The translations under genes and the position numbers were made by a program. Positions 24,156 to 35,497 of a stretch of DNA of 64,000 nt are shown one piece after another (position 1 is the first letter of the stretch; every line of letters begins with the position of its first letter). Below the pieces are notes generated by a model. That model ran no database searches, was not told the origin of the DNA, and was given only the letters and a program-made list of their open reading frames with translations. The stretch lies in contig JAJSPD010000003.1 in assembly GCA_021307315.1 (NCBI GenBank), positions 496,001 to 560,000 of the forward strand, written 5' to 3'. Origin of the DNA: Bisporella sp. PMI_857 (lineage: Eukaryota; Ascomycota; Leotiomycetes; Helotiales; Helotiaceae).

Positions 24156-24875
24156 ATGGCGGTGCTCGATGACAACGCGCTCTCAATAGCTGCCAACATT
24201 ACCGGCATCCTTACGTTCTGTGCCGCCGTCCTTGCCGGCTTCTATGCTCGTTCTGTCAACCTTAGAAATGCTATCGACACGCAGGCCGAGCTGTCCCGCG
24301 CGCTTGACCAGCTCGACTTCTTGGAAACGGAAACGGATATGCTGAACAACGCATACATGGCTTCTCAGATCCGACAACCAGAGCGGCGGTACGGCAGTGG
24401 CGATTTTGTCTACTTCCAGGGGCTGTATGTTGCATCTCTCCAAAGAATGAGAAGGATGAATAGCAATTTGGTTCAAAGTATCGCTGCCGTCACTGGCGGT
24501 GATCGCTACGATAGAATCGCCAGAATCAGAACGGCTGCGGCCTGGATGGGAGCCCGTGATCAGATTCATAGAGATATCGAGGAGCGAAAGGCAGAAAGTT
24601 CTCGCATCTTTCAGATTCAGTTGGCGATATTATCCGCGTAGGTTCCTCATCGAGCCAAGGCCAACCAAGGATGCAGCTAATCGAATTGCACAATTAGAAA
24701 AATCGATGAGCTGTCTTATTACCAGAGAGATCACAATTTCAGATGCGAAAGCGTTGTGCATGAACTGGAGAGTCTCCAAGGAAACGTGGCCCGCATCAAT
24801 GGACTATCCCGCACCAAAGCGATTCCTGGTCCGAATGCAGAGTCATCCAATGCTCGAATCTCTCACGTGCAGTAA
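24156..24875 (+). CDS. Small membrane-anchored coiled-coil protein, unknown function
   Basis: Two exons (24156-24637, 24698-24875) encode 219 residues. An N-terminal hydrophobic segment, about residues 10-29 (IAANITGILTFCAAVLAGFY), is the only membrane span. The rest is charged and helical, with heptad-like stretches (LSRALDQLDFLETETDMLNN; VVHELESLQGNVARING after the intron). I know similar fungal hypothetical proteins with this layout but no function. The 60-nt intron is supported because both frames around it are coding-like and join in phase. The CDS looks more GC-rich than its empty flanks. Confidence is fair for the gene and low for any role. Confidence 0.65.
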
Positions 24876-25969
24876 ATCCTATAGGCTTGGGTAACCTTAT
24901 TATTGCCAGTACAGTAGCTGAAGGTAGATAGCCTGCTGTACTTCATGGATGTGCCATGTACAGGTAACATGCTAATCTTTTAAATAGTGCTGTCAAGGCT
25001 GCTACAGCGTATCAGAGGCCTAACATGGAGCCACTGCCGCCCCCAATACCACAATGAGCAAGGCGCCCCAGCAAAAAAAGCAGCTGAAGTGGCCGGAATC
25101 CCTTGCAGAATTAGCGATAAGCTACATGCCGCTTATTTATTGATTTCCTCCTCCCTGAAGGGCTTGGGAGCGGCCCAGAGAGGGGCAAGTTCGTGCGATG
25201 ATAACAAAACCCCGACATCCGCACGCAATTGTGGAGATATACCCTTTATCACGACGCTATCCACGCTACAATATCCCAATAGTCAATCAAGCCAAACTCT
25301 ATCCGAGTTCGCGTTGCTAAGCATCTATCTCCAACTGCACTTTATCGGGGCTGAGACCAGACTCCACATTGATGTAAGAAGGAAAGGATAACAATAAAGC
25401 CTCCTGTGGGAATTGCCAATATACAGCCCACGCCCTCATGCAATTTTTTTTAATTTTTTTTCCCCTTTTCTCTCTGAGAGAACTGCAGCTTCACAATTGA
25501 TCACCTAGCTTAGGCAAAGAGTTCTCCTGCCATTTTACCGTCACATAAAGTAGACCAATCAGTGGAACTGATGCCTTATAACATTGCTTAACATTCCATA
25601 GGTCTGGTGGCTCGGGAAGCATTATTGAAGGAGTACGGAGTAGAGAGAGGACTTCCTCGCAATCCGGGTACGTGGTTCGCAGAAAATTGGTAGAAGGGTT
25701 GGCACAGTCAGCCAATTGTTGGATACATACGTGGCTGTCAGCACTGGTTCGACTGGGGATGAATCTCCTAGTTGTGCTGTGAGATTACGGAAGTAGACTT
25801 TGAAGGACGGACGCAAGAAACGAAAAGAAGTGGATTTATGAAGCGAATCTCATGGCGGTCCCAGCCACCTCGGATATTGTATGTAGCATGCACGAGTTCC
25901 TTTCCATACCTACTAATAAGCCATGATAGAGAACCTAATAGAAAACTCTGTGATAATGGATTAGACAAA
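24876..25969. other. Intergenic region
   Basis: About 1.1 kb between two plus-strand genes. The 134-codon ORF at 24987-25391 has no family features and I do not support it. A T-rich block lies near 25446-25470. The region just before 25970 is open in the next gene's frame but lacks coding character. Confidence 0.5.
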
Positions 25970-27226
25970 ATGGAGAAAAAGAGAGCTTTGGATTCTGTTG
26001 CACCTACGCGAATACCGAAGGATTCGAAGTCCCGAACTTCACTTTCGCTTAGCCAGGACATAAAGCAGGATTTACGTAAGGACCTATGGGATAAGAACTT
26101 CAGACCAGAAAGCCCGCCTCCTCTTCCTGCCATTAGTTTTGATGACCCATTTCCAGCTGTGCCCATCAGTGCAGATGAATTCAAAAGTGGAAGCCTAAAG
26201 TTTAAATCGTCGAGAAATATTGCTCGAAAGGGTCTCACGTTCCATCTTTCTGAAGGCGATTTGAGAACACTTCAAGAATTGAAGTCTGCGAACTCCAGCA
26301 CCTCAACTCTGTTCAAAGATCCACAACATGAAATCACTATAGTGTTAACAACTCCTGAAGATGAAATTCCGCAACCAACGTTTTCTGAAGCAATAAAGTC
26401 TGGCGGCAGGGCAAGGAACTCCTCAGTCACCTCTTTACCCGCTATGTCCCTTCAACAAAGTCGTATAAACACCACTTTGCTGATGCCCCCATCCGATAAG
26501 CAATTAGATCCCAGAAAACTTCGACAAGAGCAAGAAATCAAAGAGGTCCGGAAATGGTTAATTAACTTCATAAATTCCAAGGGCGATACCTTCCCTCGTA
26601 AGGTACGCCAGAGGATGATGGATGCTTACTCAATTCGAGAATTTGACCTTGCGCCCGAAGCTGTAGCTAAATTTAGCGCGGCGGAAAGAGACGAAGGGGT
26701 AAGCATCGATAACCTCGACGAGCTCGACCCTAAGGAAGGTTTACGGCTTTTGAACAAGGCATTTCAAAGCCAGATCGGCGATATCACTCCCAGAGGAATT
26801 GATAGAACGCCATTGCCGATCCCACGAACTAAGAAAAACAGCAAACCCGTCACCCCGCGAGCGAAGCCTGTGCTGGTCACCATAACGGATGATGAAGAAC
26901 CGCCACCGACATGGCTCGGTCCACTCATAAGCACATCTATGAACTCCCGAGACTCGCTACTGAATGACCCACAGTTTCTAAAGAAATCCTACTCAACGCC
27001 TAACTTGCATAAAGGATCTCGACCGCCGAAAAAGAAGCACGAATCTTCTGGCTCGATTCCGACGGTAGCAAGTGTGAGAGAGGATTTGAAAAGGAGAGAA
27101 AAGGCATTTGAAAAGGAAAAGAGAGGAAGTGGATTCTGGGGCAAGTGGAGGGAACGTCTTGGTGGAGAATCAGACGGAGTCAGGGCTTTGAAGAAGAAGA
27201 GTATGCTTGCACCCGCCGTGATTTAA
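25970..27226 (+). CDS. Disordered protein of unknown function
   Basis: This single exon of 418 residues starts at the Met in ACAAAATGG. The frame is open upstream to 25772, but that part shows no coding character, so the shorter start is preferred. The protein is mostly low-complexity and Ser/Pro/Lys-rich. The best-ordered part is a helical block near residues 180-270 (QEIKEVRKWLINFINSKGDT, VRQRMMDAYSIREFDLAPEA). The tail is basic and Trp-containing (GFWGKWRERLGGESDG). I recognise the general type from other filamentous ascomycetes but know no domain or function. Possible phospho-regulated scaffold is only a guess. Confidence 0.7.
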   Translation: MEKKRALDSVAPTRIPKDSKSRTSLSLSQDIKQDLRKDLWDKNFRPESPPPLPAISFDDPFPAVPISADEFKSGSLKFKSSRNIARKGLTFHLSEGDLRTLQELKSANSSTSTLFKDPQHEITIVLTTPEDEIPQPTFSEAIKSGGRARNSSVTSLPAMSLQQSRINTTLLMPPSDKQLDPRKLRQEQEIKEVRKWLINFINSKGDTFPRKVRQRMMDAYSIREFDLAPEAVAKFSAAERDEGVSIDNLDELDPKEGLRLLNKAFQSQIGDITPRGIDRTPLPIPRTKKNSKPVTPRAKPVLVTITDDEEPPPTWLGPLISTSMNSRDSLLNDPQFLKKSYSTPNLHKGSRPPKKKHESSGSIPTVASVREDLKRREKAFEKEKRGSGFWGKWRERLGGESDGVRALKKKSMLAPAVI

Positions 27227-27817
27227 AAGGTTGAAGCAAGTTTTTTGGGCCAGAATTTTGAAATATTTTACAGCTTTCAAGCATTTATTCATAGCATGGA
27301 GTTCGGAATACCCGCGTTTACGGGGACAGGCATACATCGCCCAAGTTTAAACGCTTAGGATGGAATTGAACACACCGTTGGAAGTTTGGAGGCTCCTTGT
27401 ATATTACTTTATTCATCGTAATTATTACTTTTACTCATGGAGACTGATGACCAGTCGCAGTAAGCCCTTCCTCTGTCGCCTTTTAATATACAAGCAATCA
27501 ATCCTAGCTAACACTTCACACCCATGATGTACACGTATCTTGTGGCTCATATTGGTACACATATATCATGTTTCCTCGAACAGAAACTCACCAAATTCTT
27601 GAAATATCTGGAATTATGGAGTATCGCACCTATATCTTTAATGCTCCAAGCAGGTATGCCCACTAACGCCGAACATCCCATATATACAGCCTAGCCCATG
27701 TTTTATACAACAACACCTCTAACCAAGTGATGGAGGCTGGTGACACCAGCAAAAGCATTATTCAAGCCCTATGTCCATCACGATAGCCACCCAATCCTCC
27801 TCCCATCCGAGTGGAAG
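27227..27817. other. Convergent 3' intergenic region
   Basis: These 591 bp lie between convergent genes and hold 3' UTR-like AT-rich sequence only. Confidence 0.6.
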
Positions 27818-28159
27818 TCACATGTTCCCTTTGATCGCATATTCTGCTGCCAGCGGCCAGGCCAGGAAGCCAAACATCCAAGGGAAATAGCTACGCTCGT
27901 TAGCGTACTACATGAAGATGGGGAATGGTGGGGAAGGGTAGAGAGGAATGACATACAAGACCGCAGCACCTGTTGCATGTCGACGTACACGGCTCCAGTC
28001 TGCCGGGGCGTGGTCCTTGACCATGGAGTTCCGCTCGAAGATCTGAGCCTTTGCGGAATCGAGGGCGCTTCGGAAAGAGGTGCCCATGGAAAAGGCGCGT
28101 CTTTGTGCTGCTGGCGAGCGGACGAGGATGGCTGAGCGCCGGAGGATTGTTGAGTTCAT
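27818..28159 (-). CDS. Small probable mitochondrial membrane protein
   Basis: Two exons (28159-27957, 27890-27818) encode 91 residues. The N-terminus is a good mitochondrial presequence (MNSTILRRSAILVRSPAAQR, no acidic residues, several Arg). A charged middle (FRSALDSAKAQIFERNSMV) and one C-terminal hydrophobic segment follow (AAVFYFPWMFGFLAWPLAAE). The 66-nt intron has CTAACGAG before a GTAG acceptor and restores the frame into the membrane segment. This layout suits small accessory subunits of respiratory complexes or ATP synthase, but I cannot match it to a named subunit. Confidence 0.7.
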
Positions 28160-30502
28160 TGTTCTTATTATTTTCGTGTTGATCGAGGAGAGATGTTTCT
28201 TAATCTACAGAGCGGAGAGGGGACGTAGAGTGGAGTTTTGCCTTCTTTGGAGTGAAGTGGTGTTTTCTTTTTATGTGCTTGTTGATGGTGATACAAAAGG
28301 AGTGGTAAGAGAGACGAAGCGAAGGAGATATATAACAGTACCTACGGGATATGGATCATACGATTCTTACCATATTGCTGTGCGACGATTACCAGCCAAA
28401 AGGATCCCGCCAGGGCCATGGTAGCGAAGTAACTGCGTATAAGCAAGAAAACATGCGATGTTATACACTCATCGGACCACCAGCACGTGAGGATCCACTG
28501 CTCAGGAGACTTCTCTTATTTGCTCGACCAATCAGTAGATGCTTATCCACGATGACCATGTTGTAGCTATAGTGCGGAAGGAAACGGGGAATATTATGAG
28601 GAGAGAATGATACGGAACCAATGTTGGGTGGAGGAGAGAGCGGAAGTAAAAGCCTGTGGCGATGAAAATGTTGCTGAGGAAGATGGGTGATCTGGATGAC
28701 AGTCTTGGCTGAGCTCGGCGAGTCCCGATAGATATTTTTGGGAGGGAAATGGAACCCCATGGCAGTTAATACGTCATTCAGATTTAATTTTGATGAATTA
28801 GGGCTTTAAAATCTATCTTCTTAAGATTCTTCTTCGGATGCTGCAACGGTAGGAGGATTGCGATGGTGGCAATTTGCTGGGCTCCCGTGCTTGTGTTTCT
28901 CGCTTAAGCTCAGGGGTATGCCCTCGGATCGTTCGACCTCAAGCACAACAGAATGTTACAAAAATTCAATCATAGCAGTGCTCCTAACTCCGACTCCTTG
29001 TCAGATATGAGTTCCGTCGCCACGCTGGCTGACAAGCCCTGCATCATCGAAGCCAAGCATTTTTGGTGTCCTACCTCACTTTGTGATATGATTAGAAATA
29101 GCCTGTCGTAATATAAAAGACATCCTGGCGCGGCCGCCGCGATAGTCTCAATATTTCCACCGGTGAGGTCAGACGGAGAAGAAAATACCATCGAAGTACA
29201 CCTAAAAGACATCTTTGACGATGGCCACGAAGGTCTTCACAACACAAGATCAATGCCTACCAAGATTGTGTTGTGCACAGAAGCTGCCCATCACCCACCA
29301 GCAGGATTGGGTTGCTAAAAATTGTGAAACGGTGAGGTAATCCACAACAAGGCTGGAATATTGGGTGGGCAGGGCAATAAGTGGAAGATGGCTGGCTACA
29401 GGGAAGACCAGTACTCTGGGGAAGAGTCTAAAGCACAAACTGCGTGATATTCACTTGAGCCTAGGGGTCCTGAGAAGCAGCATAATCAAAGATCATGTGT
29501 CTGCTGTTAATCTGTGCTTAAGACAAGCGGTTTTGTACACCCAGGCTCTCAGGTCGTTTTCTGTTGTGGAATGGCATTTATCCTAGTCAACATGATGTTA
29601 CAATGCTAGTATCAATGTAAGAGCATAGGGGAACTTTTCTGCTTTTGAGAGCCGAGCTGCTTCTTGCGGATCAAGGACGCATTGGAAGGATATTGTATCG
29701 TGATAGTGCAATGACACACAATATGAAGAGGCTCTGAATAAGCACGTCCAACCTTATATGCTACTTCCTAAAGCTCTAAGAGAACATGCAATACGTATCC
29801 AGGCCGTGCCGAAAGAAAGTCAAAGCGTCAGAAGCTTTGCGAGATATTATGTATATATTAGGGAACTTCAGCAACATATTTCTGCGAACTCCGTTTCATA
29901 TCATGACTAGGTTAGGTTATGCTTTAAAAAGGGGACTGCATTACGAGTTGGCTTGGGAAACCTTGGTCTTCCTATTAAAAAACTATGGGCTCCGGATTAA
30001 GTAACCAATAACCTGAATCTCGATGCTATTGTACCCTGGTATTGAAAAGTGACAAAGTGTGGGGCTTTTAAGTGCAGCTGGATGCGTCACCTTTACTATG
30101 AGTACTTATGGCAGTGGTGAAATGCCGACCCTTCCGATAGGTGGAGTGAACTTAACCAACCGCCAGAATCCGAATCCTTCACTGTCCTGTGGCCTTACCT
30201 TGAGTGGATGGTTGATATACCGCTTCAAGCGCTATTCTCTTATTAAGTGCACCATCTTACTCAGATTGCCACCATTTCTTCATGTGGAGTATATCTCATA
30301 AACCATGTCCCAAATAAGTACCCATTGATTGTAAGTCACTTCCGAGATTACCAACTTTCATCATGATTGCCAAAGAAGGTTCCATTCATGCACAGCCCTC
30401 TGTGTTCCATAGCCATACTAATTGCGATTGCGACTCTAATATGGCAATAGGAAGGCTTCGTTGAGAGTATGAACTCTATCTGAGTTTCAGACGTTTGACG
30501 AC
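28160..30502. other. Gene-poor region with a possible unresolved small gene
   Basis: 2.3 kb without a secure gene. On the minus strand, 28575-28700 is pyrimidine-rich like a leader and ends in ACAACATGG at 28560-28558. About 28430-28375 holds a hydrophobic exon-like frame (ATMALAGSFWLVIVAQQYG) bounded by ACGCAG and GGTAAGAAT. I could not join the two in phase. The ORFs at 28970-29212, 29786-30004 and 30059-30301 have no recognisable features. Confidence 0.4.
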
Positions 30503-31533
30503 TCATTTGACTCTGGCATCTCTTTTCTCAGCGATATCTTCACTTACATAGTACTCAGAGCAAGAACTAGCAGCCCGGCAAACGTGTCGCTCTCGCCTTC
30601 GCATCTTATTAATGATGTCCACAAGCATTTCATGTGGATAATCATCAGCTTCTTCGTCTGAGATCTCTTCATGGCTTCCGCGGGAGCAAATATCAACGAA
30701 GTATGAGCGGAGAGGACTATCTTTCGCAGTACACTCATATAGACGATGAAAAATTGTAGGATCTTGCTTGATCCGCCGTGGTGGTGCTGGCCTTTCGGTT
30801 GATGTAATGCTAGCCATGGACATCCTGCCCGCAGTAGACATTCCAGGGTGTGGTCTCGCTTCCTCCGAGGCCCTCCGTGATAGATCTAGAGCGCGGATAA
30901 TCTGGTTCTGAAGCCTTGGTACAAGAATCTTGTCTGCAAGAATCCACAAATTGACCAATGTAGGTTGGTCTGGCAAAGATCCCTTACCATCCACAATGTC
31001 CTGCGTATACAGCCACTGAACGAAGCTGCCAAATACTGCTGGTTCTGTATCATCAAGCTCGAGTTTTTGTGACTCGCCCTCCGCAAAGTTGCCGTTGAAT
31101 GCTGCGCTGAAAAACGGAGAGTAATGGGTGATAAAATTCTTGTGCACCTGGAAGCTTTCTGCTTCCTCTTTCAATTCCATGTATACGCTGACAGTAACCA
31201 TAGGTTGAGGGCCGCTGCAAGGATGTTAGCTTGGGATCTCTTTCATAGAGACACTACTCGCATCAATGTCGGTCGCTTCTTCTTCTCAAGTGCAACTATG
31301 GCAGTTGGAGGATTTGGCCGCTGTAGAAGGTTCGGGTTCGGCGCAGGGCTCGGTCTTTTAGTCCTTGCCGGCGGTGGCTTTAGATTATCCTGTAGAGTTC
31401 TTCTTGGTGTTAATATACTGCTTGTGAAGTTTGTGCGGGCAGGAAACGAAAAGCCCATGTGAAAGTTATCCTCATCCGAATCGGACGCAGGCAGAGGCAC
31501 ATTGAACATCGATCTGCCAACATGTCTAGACAT
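30503..31533 (-). CDS. BTB/POZ domain protein
   Basis: Two exons (31533-31262, 31214-30503) encode 327 residues. The N-terminal ~90 residues are disordered and proline-rich. The BTB fold spans about 93-200: MVTVSVYMELKEEAESFQVH, KNFITHYSPFFSAAFNGNF, FGSFVQWLYTQDI and LVNLWILADKILVPRLQNQI. Fungal BTB proteins of this type may act as Cul3 adaptors, which is family inference. No canonical GT donor joins the exons in frame. The only in-phase solution I found is a 47-nt GC-AG intron (GCGAGT at 31261, acceptor TTGCAG). Alternatively translation begins within the BTB exon after a 5' UTR intron, giving a shorter protein. Confidence 0.78.
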
Positions 31534-32330
31534 TTCAGGTGTGCAGGCTAGACAGTGCTATGTAGTTACTGTAGGCAGTGATGTCCCGGATCGTCAGTCT
31601 GTCATCAAGGAAGAGGCAGCCTGTTGCAACAAAGCCAGCACATAAAAGCAAATCTTACCAAAACGCCAAGAATTTGCCAAGATACGCCGGATGATTTATT
31701 CGAATTGCCTATTGAAAGACTTGAGGGAATTTTCGTCCTCCATGGCATTGAGATTAGAAAGGAAATTGATCAAGCTAATTGGGTATTTCCATTTAAAATG
31801 AGAGGTTTATTATCCCGAAAAACAAGTGGCATAGTTTAGAGATCTTGATCTTTATTGTTGCAGCACAGTACTACGTATGAGATTGTTACTATCTTAGAAC
31901 ATATTAGTCTTAGTCCCTTTTGAAGTGCCCTCTCCTCAAAAGAGCCACATTCAAAACCAGCCTTTGTCCGTTCAAAGTTCTTATCGAAATTCCGCAATTC
32001 TGCATCGTCATTTCTCCCAGAGTATAAGTTAATCCGCCAGCGCTTGCTTATTATACAAAAGGAGAATGTACTGTTGAGCGATTGAAAAGATTGAAAAGAT
32101 TGAATTTAGTAATATTATGAATAATTTGAACTTGAGTAAAAGGTAAACGTTGAGACGCATCTCCTTAGCCGTGAGTGTATTAGAGGCAGATATAATGATG
32201 GCGCCTTTCCATAAATCATTTCTTCCACGTGCATTTTCTTGGCTCCTCCTTTCTCGCTTACGACTACTTTGCAGCTGTGTACAAAAATACATCTTAACTC
32301 TCCAAAGTAGCAAAAAACCCAAAAAATGAA
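31534..32330. other. Intergenic region
   Basis: About 800 AT-rich bp between the BTB gene and the tRNA. No gene supported. Confidence 0.6.
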
Positions 32331-32415
32331 CTCCCCCGGATAGGATCGAACTATCAACCTCCAGATTGCTTATCTCTTAACAGTCTGACGCGCTAACCAG
32401 TTGTGCCACAGGGGA
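32331..32415 (-). tRNA. tRNA-Asn (anticodon GTT), with an 11-nt intron
   Basis: On the minus strand the acceptor stem TCCCCTG pairs with CGGGGGA (one T-G pair). The D-arm TGGCACAACTGGTTAGCGC and the T-arm GATAGTTCGATCCTATC are intact. The anticodon stem TCAGA/TCTGG encloses a loop reading CTGTTAA with anticodon GTT. An 11-nt insertion after position 37 (AGAGATAAGCA) is in the standard place for a nuclear tRNA intron. The mature length is 74 nt and no CCA is encoded, as expected for a eukaryotic nuclear gene. Confidence 0.92.
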
Positions 32416-33241
32416 TTCTCTGAACAGGTGGACCACATTGGGACTTCCTTGTTGTTGAACGCCATGCTTAAAAAAAGTATATACAGTTAGCGAAAACGCC
32501 TTGACCAGATTTTTTCGCCAATGAGATTTATCTTGGCATCATACCAAACAAACAATGCGAATTCTAGTAGCTTGCGGGTCACGGATTGGCCGAAGCTAGA
32601 ACTATTGTGTTGAAATAGAATGGTTGGTATTTCCAAATGTTTTGGGCTAAATTACAATTATATGGCAATTTGAATGCAAATATCTCCATCGATACTAAGA
32701 CATTCTACTTCTTTGGTAGAAATTCTTGAGTGAAGTTAACGGACGGAAAGCACATAGGATCGTAGGCTTGTTTGGCTTCTGGTAAATCTGCTCTCATGAA
32801 TCGGGGGTACTTATGGCTGCTTTCACAAAGTGACCACTATCATCATGGTAAAAATAGATTTATTGAGCACATCTTCGAGAATCCTGAAACACTTAAATCA
32901 ACATCAAAATTTAATGGACGTTAAAGCCTACACGATACGTCTACTGGGGAAACAGACATTGAGCCGCTTTGGTTACAACGCTACAATCTCGACATTTTTA
33001 ATCCTCACACTCATTCTACGTATTGCTGCGCCCATCCTCACTTTCGACTCACCATTGATTTCACAAATTTTTTGAAATGGAATCGGATGTTGGAGTAGAG
33101 GGCCTTGGCATATATCACGTGCCAACGCTGAAGGAATGACGCGAAAGCTTTCGGGAAGCAAGCAATTGTTAAAAGCGTCAATGCTTTGAATCTTCTTACT
33201 TTCTCCATTTCATCGTGAGGCACAGCTAAAGCATTCGCACG
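32416..33241. other. Intergenic region
   Basis: These 826 bp between the tRNA and the Bre2/Ash2 gene are AT-rich without a supported gene. They include the promoter of the latter. Confidence 0.6.
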
Positions 33242-34968
33242 ATGTCTAATCCAAATTCTCGGGAGGCTACTCCCTCGAACACCCCGACAGTTTCCTCTCT
33301 CCCTCAGAAGCGCGCTCTCGAAGACGACCACCAACCTGCCGTGTCTTCCCCTCTTAACCCTGACTTCAAAACCGCGAAGGCTGAGGATTCTCTTTCTGGG
33401 CGTGCCCCAAGAGCCAAAAAAGAATCCTTTAAGAAGCGTGAATCGAAAGGGGCATCTCTTGCGCCTGAGAGCTCCAGCGCAAGAGCTACCCCAGATCCCA
33501 AATCAGCCCCGCGTAAGAATAACAAGAAAAGAAAGGACGACCCAGCGCCCATCAGATATCAGTTACCTCCTCCACGAACCTCGGATTTCGATCCTCCTCG
33601 CGGCCCACTTTTCAGCCATTTTCAAACCAAAACGCTTGCGGACGGTACCGAAGTTCAATTCAATGAGACCTCTGATCAGTGAGTCCTCTGGCGCCTGCTT
33701 TGACAATACCTAACCTACATAGTGTTTATAATAAGAAGGGATTCCACTATACCCATTGTATAGCAGACCCAAACTTCCCATCGACTATATACTATCGCCA
33801 ATCCGAAACAGAACCATTTGAAGCCCGTCTCAACTTCGAAGATACGTCGACGCATATGTACTTAGATGAAGGAGGCCATCATGTTACTACAGATAAAGGA
33901 TGGAGAATGGCAAAGGCGAATGTTGGTGTGAGGGAAGGTCGCTGGTACTGGGAATGCAAAATTACAAGCGGAATTCCAAGGCGGAAATCAACCGATGGAG
34001 AGAGCACGGGAGGCCATGTACGCTTAGGATGGGCTCGAAGAGAAGCTACGTTGGATGCTCCAGTAGGATTTGATGCCTACAGTTACGGACTTCGCGATGT
34101 GGCAGGACAAAAGGTATTCATGTCGCGGCCGAAAGATTTCTTTATAAAAGGAGATGATATAAGGGAAGGGGATGTTATTGGGCTTGAGATCAACCTTCCA
34201 TCCGAAACTCTTCATAGGAAGGTTGTTGAAGGTCACTATAATAAAGCGGTGGACTTTAAAGATGAGGGAAATGATATCCTAGAAGCGGCGACAATAATTC
34301 GGGATAGAGTTCCTATACGCTTCAAGGCACATCTGTACTTCGAACAGATCGACTATCAAGCCACCAAAGAACTTGAAGAACTTATGAACCCATCTCCAGT
34401 TATATCCTCTAGTGGCGGCGTAGGCGCATCAAATGAGCGACCCGATCCCTCCCATCCATATCCATCCCTGCGAACTTTACCACACTCCAATGTCAAAATA
34501 TATAAGAATGGCGTTGAAATGGGTACTGCTTTCGAGGATCTTCTAGCCTTCTTACCACCGGCTTCGAAGCCGACCACCCAGGTTGGTGCTAGGGAGGGTC
34601 TAGATGATGGTATGCTTGGTTACTATCCTGCAATTTCAGTATTCCGTGGAGGTGCTGCGCAGGTAAACCTTGGCCCCAAATTTTGGTTTCCACCTGAAGA
34701 CCTTGAGACGGATGGTGCAGATAGGATGGACATTGAACAAACACAAACATCCAAGTTACGCAGGCTTCGTCCGCTCAGCGAACGATACGATGAGCAGATA
34801 GTAGAGGATATCGTGTACGATATTATTGATGAGGTTGACTGGTGGATGCGGGATGGGGGCGTTACCGGAAAAGGAGTTACAAGCGGTGCTCTTCGGTCTG
34901 GCGTAGCAACACAAAATGGAGGCGTCCAAGGGTCTGAGATCAAGGAGTTAGTCCAGGATGATGAGTAG
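33242..34968 (+). CDS. bre2: COMPASS/Set1 complex subunit Bre2 (Ash2 homologue)
   Basis: Two exons (33242-33678, 33723-34968) encode 560 residues. The N-terminal 110 residues are disordered and basic, with an NLS-like KNNKKRKDD. The SPRY domain follows (about 160-390): YLDEGGHHVTTDKGWRMAKA, GVREGRWYWECKI, GGHVRLGWARREATLDAPVG and FDAYSYGLRDVAGQKV. These are the Ash2L/Bre2 SPRY blocks. The C-terminus has the short helix ERYDEQIVEDIVYDIIDEVD, resembling the Dpy30-binding motif (SDI). Bre2 supports H3K4 methylation by Set1. Intron 44 nt. No PHD or winged helix is present, as in yeast Bre2. Confidence 0.9.
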
Positions 34969-35497
34969 GTCATTTTGAAAGCCGATAAAGGATGATAGAG
35001 GCCTCATCCCGCTTTGAGAAGAGTATTGACAAGATGTACATATAATGAAGCCCGAGCAGTTTATACCCAAGCCAGAGTTTTTGCGTATCAAGATGCCCTG
35101 CAAAGAGAGCTTCTAGTGCAACACGGCTCAGGTATGAATAATTTATTCCTACTATGCCAGTGCCAAATATTCAAGTATTATCTCAAGAATAATGAATGGA
35201 AAATAGAGGTCAATATATATAACATAAAGTATTCTACTAGCAATTACGGTGCACATTGTCATTGACTCCATCTGAGTGAAGACACTACGCCAAGACTTCA
35301 AAAATGCCAACCAATCAGCCCGAGTCAATGCCAAGCTCTGATATCCAGGGGATCTGCTGATGACGCTGGTGACGTGTGGCTGAGGCAGCTCAGATATTGA
35401 GGCGTTCGACAAGCCTCCATGCCAGCTTTTTTCAACTTCTCATATTGTGTCTTTCTTCCCACAAGATACCCTATTATCCATCGAAAGAAAAGCAAAG
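34969..35497. other. Intergenic region
   Basis: 529 bp between two plus-strand genes. No gene-like feature is seen apart from the expected UTRs and promoter. Confidence 0.6.
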
